From an uncultured Bacteroidota bacterium (lineage in GTDB: Bacteria; Bacteroidota; Bacteroidia; Flavobacteriales; Flavobacteriaceae), in the NCBI GenBank assembly GCA_903888655.1, contig CAISUR010000422.1, positions 1 through 7,014 on the forward strand: DNA of 7,014 bases. The letters run 5' to 3'. This document shows, one piece after another, positions 6,054-7,014 of this stretch. Positions within the stretch are counted from its first letter, which is position 1. Each line of letters begins with the position of its first letter. A program made the position numbers and the translations under genes. The notes beneath the pieces are model-generated. The model did no database searches. It had not been told where the DNA came from and saw only the letters and a list, made by a program, of their open reading frames with translations.

Positions 6054-6923
6054 ATGAAAACAAAAATTTTATTTCTAGGATTAATGTTGTCTTTATTGAC
6101 AATTAGTTGTTCTAAAGACAAAGCAGACAACACGAATAGTATGACTGTTGCTGAAGCGACTTCAAGTGCAAAAATGGATGCAGCTAACGATGATGTTTCG
6201 AGTATTGTAGAAGATCAAGTTAATGTAACTTTGTCGGATGCTACTGGAAAAGTAACCGAAACTGCTGCAGTTGCAACAACCAATCTGCCTTCATGTGCAA
6301 CTGTAACGAGGAATCCTGCCCTTGGAACCGTATTAACAGCGGGACAAACCGTAACAAAAACTATTGATTTTGGAACTGCTGGTTGTGCTTTAAGCAACGG
6401 TAATGTTTTAAAAGGACAAATTGTTATTACGTGGGTTTATCAGCCTGGTGCTTCTTCTCAAACAGTAAACTATCAATTTGTGAATTTTTATCATAATTAT
6501 ATTAAGTATGATGGTAATAAAACTTTTACGAGAACAATGTCTTCAGGAACAACCCCTCATCCTATTGTTACTATGACCATGGACATGACTGCAACATTCC
6601 CTAATGGTGATGTTTACTCAAGAACTGGAACAAGAACAAGAGAAATAATTGCTGGTTTTGACACTCCTAATGTTCTTGTAGATAATGTTTATCAAGTTAC
6701 GGGAAATTGGACTACTACATTCCCAAGTGGAACGGTTCGTTATAGCACAATAACTTCGCCTCTTATTCTTAAATTACAAACAGGATGCAGTCATCATTTT
6801 GTTCAAGGTATTATCAGTTTTGTTCAAAACAATAATACAGCAACATTAGATTACGGTGACGGAACCTGCGATGATATTGCGGTGTTTACTATCAATGGGG
6901 TAGCACATACCATTACACTATAA
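6054..6923 (+). CDS. Lipoprotein of unknown function, beta-rich, four cysteines
   Basis: A 289-residue protein with a lipoprotein signal peptide: MKTK, a hydrophobic core, and the lipobox LTISC with lipidated C19. The residues after it (SKDKADN) are charged but have only one acid early on, so a surface-export signal as in other Bacteroidota lipoproteins is uncertain. After a Ser/Thr/Ala/Asp-rich linker (20-75), the mature domain is predicted nearly all beta and has four cysteines (C81, C111, C245, C272), enough for two disulfides. A motif TxTFPxGxV recurs 41 residues apart (TATFPNGDV 179-187, TTTFPSGTV 220-228). The C-terminus LDYGDGTCDDIAVFTINGV recalls a pattern common in flavobacterial lipoproteins. 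No catalytic motif is recognised. It is transcribed divergently from the prenyl synthase across a 106-bp gap. TACTTTAG at 6014-6021 is a one-mismatch -7 box without a clear -33. It is probably envelope-anchored and monocistronic. Confidence 0.85.
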   Translation: MKTKILFLGLMLSLLTISCSKDKADNTNSMTVAEATSSAKMDAANDDVSSIVEDQVNVTLSDATGKVTETAAVATTNLPSCATVTRNPALGTVLTAGQTVTKTIDFGTAGCALSNGNVLKGQIVITWVYQPGASSQTVNYQFVNFYHNYIKYDGNKTFTRTMSSGTTPHPIVTMTMDMTATFPNGDVYSRTGTRTREIIAGFDTPNVLVDNVYQVTGNWTTTFPSGTVRYSTITSPLILKLQTGCSHHFVQGIISFVQNNNTATLDYGDGTCDDIAVFTINGVAHTITL

Positions 6924-7014
6924 AAAAAATTGATTATATTGACTAGTCCTAAATAATCGATACAGATTATTAGACAAAAATAGAGAAATTAAACAGCATC
7001 AAAAACGTTTTTGA
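6924..7014. other. Non-coding tail with hairpins
   Basis: No gene of supportable length is present here. AATAATC (6952-6958) and GATTATT (6965-6971) form a 7-bp stem with a 6-nt loop but without a following T-tract, so it is a weak terminator candidate for the lipoprotein gene. The window ends in the perfect palindrome TCAAAAACGTTTTTGA (6999-7014). It could be part of a bidirectional terminator or simply the end of a neighbouring gene, and it is cut by the edge. Confidence 0.5.

Noticed and set aside
5948..6133. N-terminal extension of the prenyl synthase frame by 62 residues
   Set aside because: It would overlap the start of the divergent lipoprotein gene, carries no family sequence, and the family N-terminus begins at the ATG at 5947 right after a -7 box.
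6215..6397. Minus-strand open frame of 60 codons inside the lipoprotein gene
   Set aside because: It is a shadow frame; the plus-strand gene has a signal peptide and lipobox and is clearly the real one.
6989..7014. Possible end of a minus-strand gene (…KNVFDAV, stop at 6991-6989)
   Set aside because: Only seven residues are visible and another frame is also open here, so it cannot be told from chance.

Overview
The window looks like a chromosomal segment from a member of the Flavobacteriia (Bacteroidota), probably Flavobacterium or a close relative. The evidence is the low GC content, A-rich gene leaders without Shine-Dalgarno sequences, a Bacteroidota-type -7 box (TATCTTTG), a DnaG of flavobacterial type, and an ECF sigma / membrane anti-sigma-like / outer-membrane protein gene set. 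The genus is inferred from sequence character, not from a marker gene search. No rRNA, tRNA, CRISPR array, insertion sequence or phage gene is visible.

Layout. Positions 1-75 hold the last 24 codons of a plus-strand gene whose end resembles the helix-turn-helix of a LuxR/NarL-type response regulator. A strong hairpin terminator (109-144) separates it from the convergent dnaG (143-2119, minus), and dnaG's stop codon lies inside the terminator's T-tract. dnaG starts at a TTG that directly abuts almost four copies of an 8-bp repeat. Upstream is a second clear terminator (2199-2229, minus), which ends a three-gene minus-strand unit: ECF sigma factor (4697-4137), overlapping single-pass membrane protein of anti-sigma type (4156-3398), and secreted coiled-coil plus predicted beta-barrel protein (3315-2257). 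The 272 bp upstream of the sigma gene carry a good candidate ECF-type promoter (TGCAACC, 16 nt, CGTC), which suggests the sigma factor drives its own operon. Next come a minus-strand long-chain polyprenyl diphosphate synthase (5947-4970) and, divergently, a plus-strand lipoprotein gene of unknown function (6054-6923). The last 91 bp are non-coding as far as can be seen and end in a perfect 16-bp palindrome cut by the window edge.

How the genes work together. dnaG and the prenyl synthase are housekeeping genes, for replication priming and probably for the menaquinone side chain. The sigma, anti-sigma-like and barrel genes form a plausible self-contained envelope-sensing circuit. In this model the membrane protein holds the sigma factor, an envelope signal releases it, and the sigma factor transcribes its own operon including the outer-membrane protein. 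The lipoprotein is likely an independent envelope gene.

The most notable points are the loss of all four zinc ligands in the DnaG N-terminal domain, the TTG start of dnaG abutting an 8-bp tandem repeat, the candidate autoregulatory ECF promoter, and the six-fold 7-bp periodic repeat inside the anti-sigma-like gene. Most of the window is ordinary flavobacterial core genome. I do not see convincing evidence of a wholly new system.
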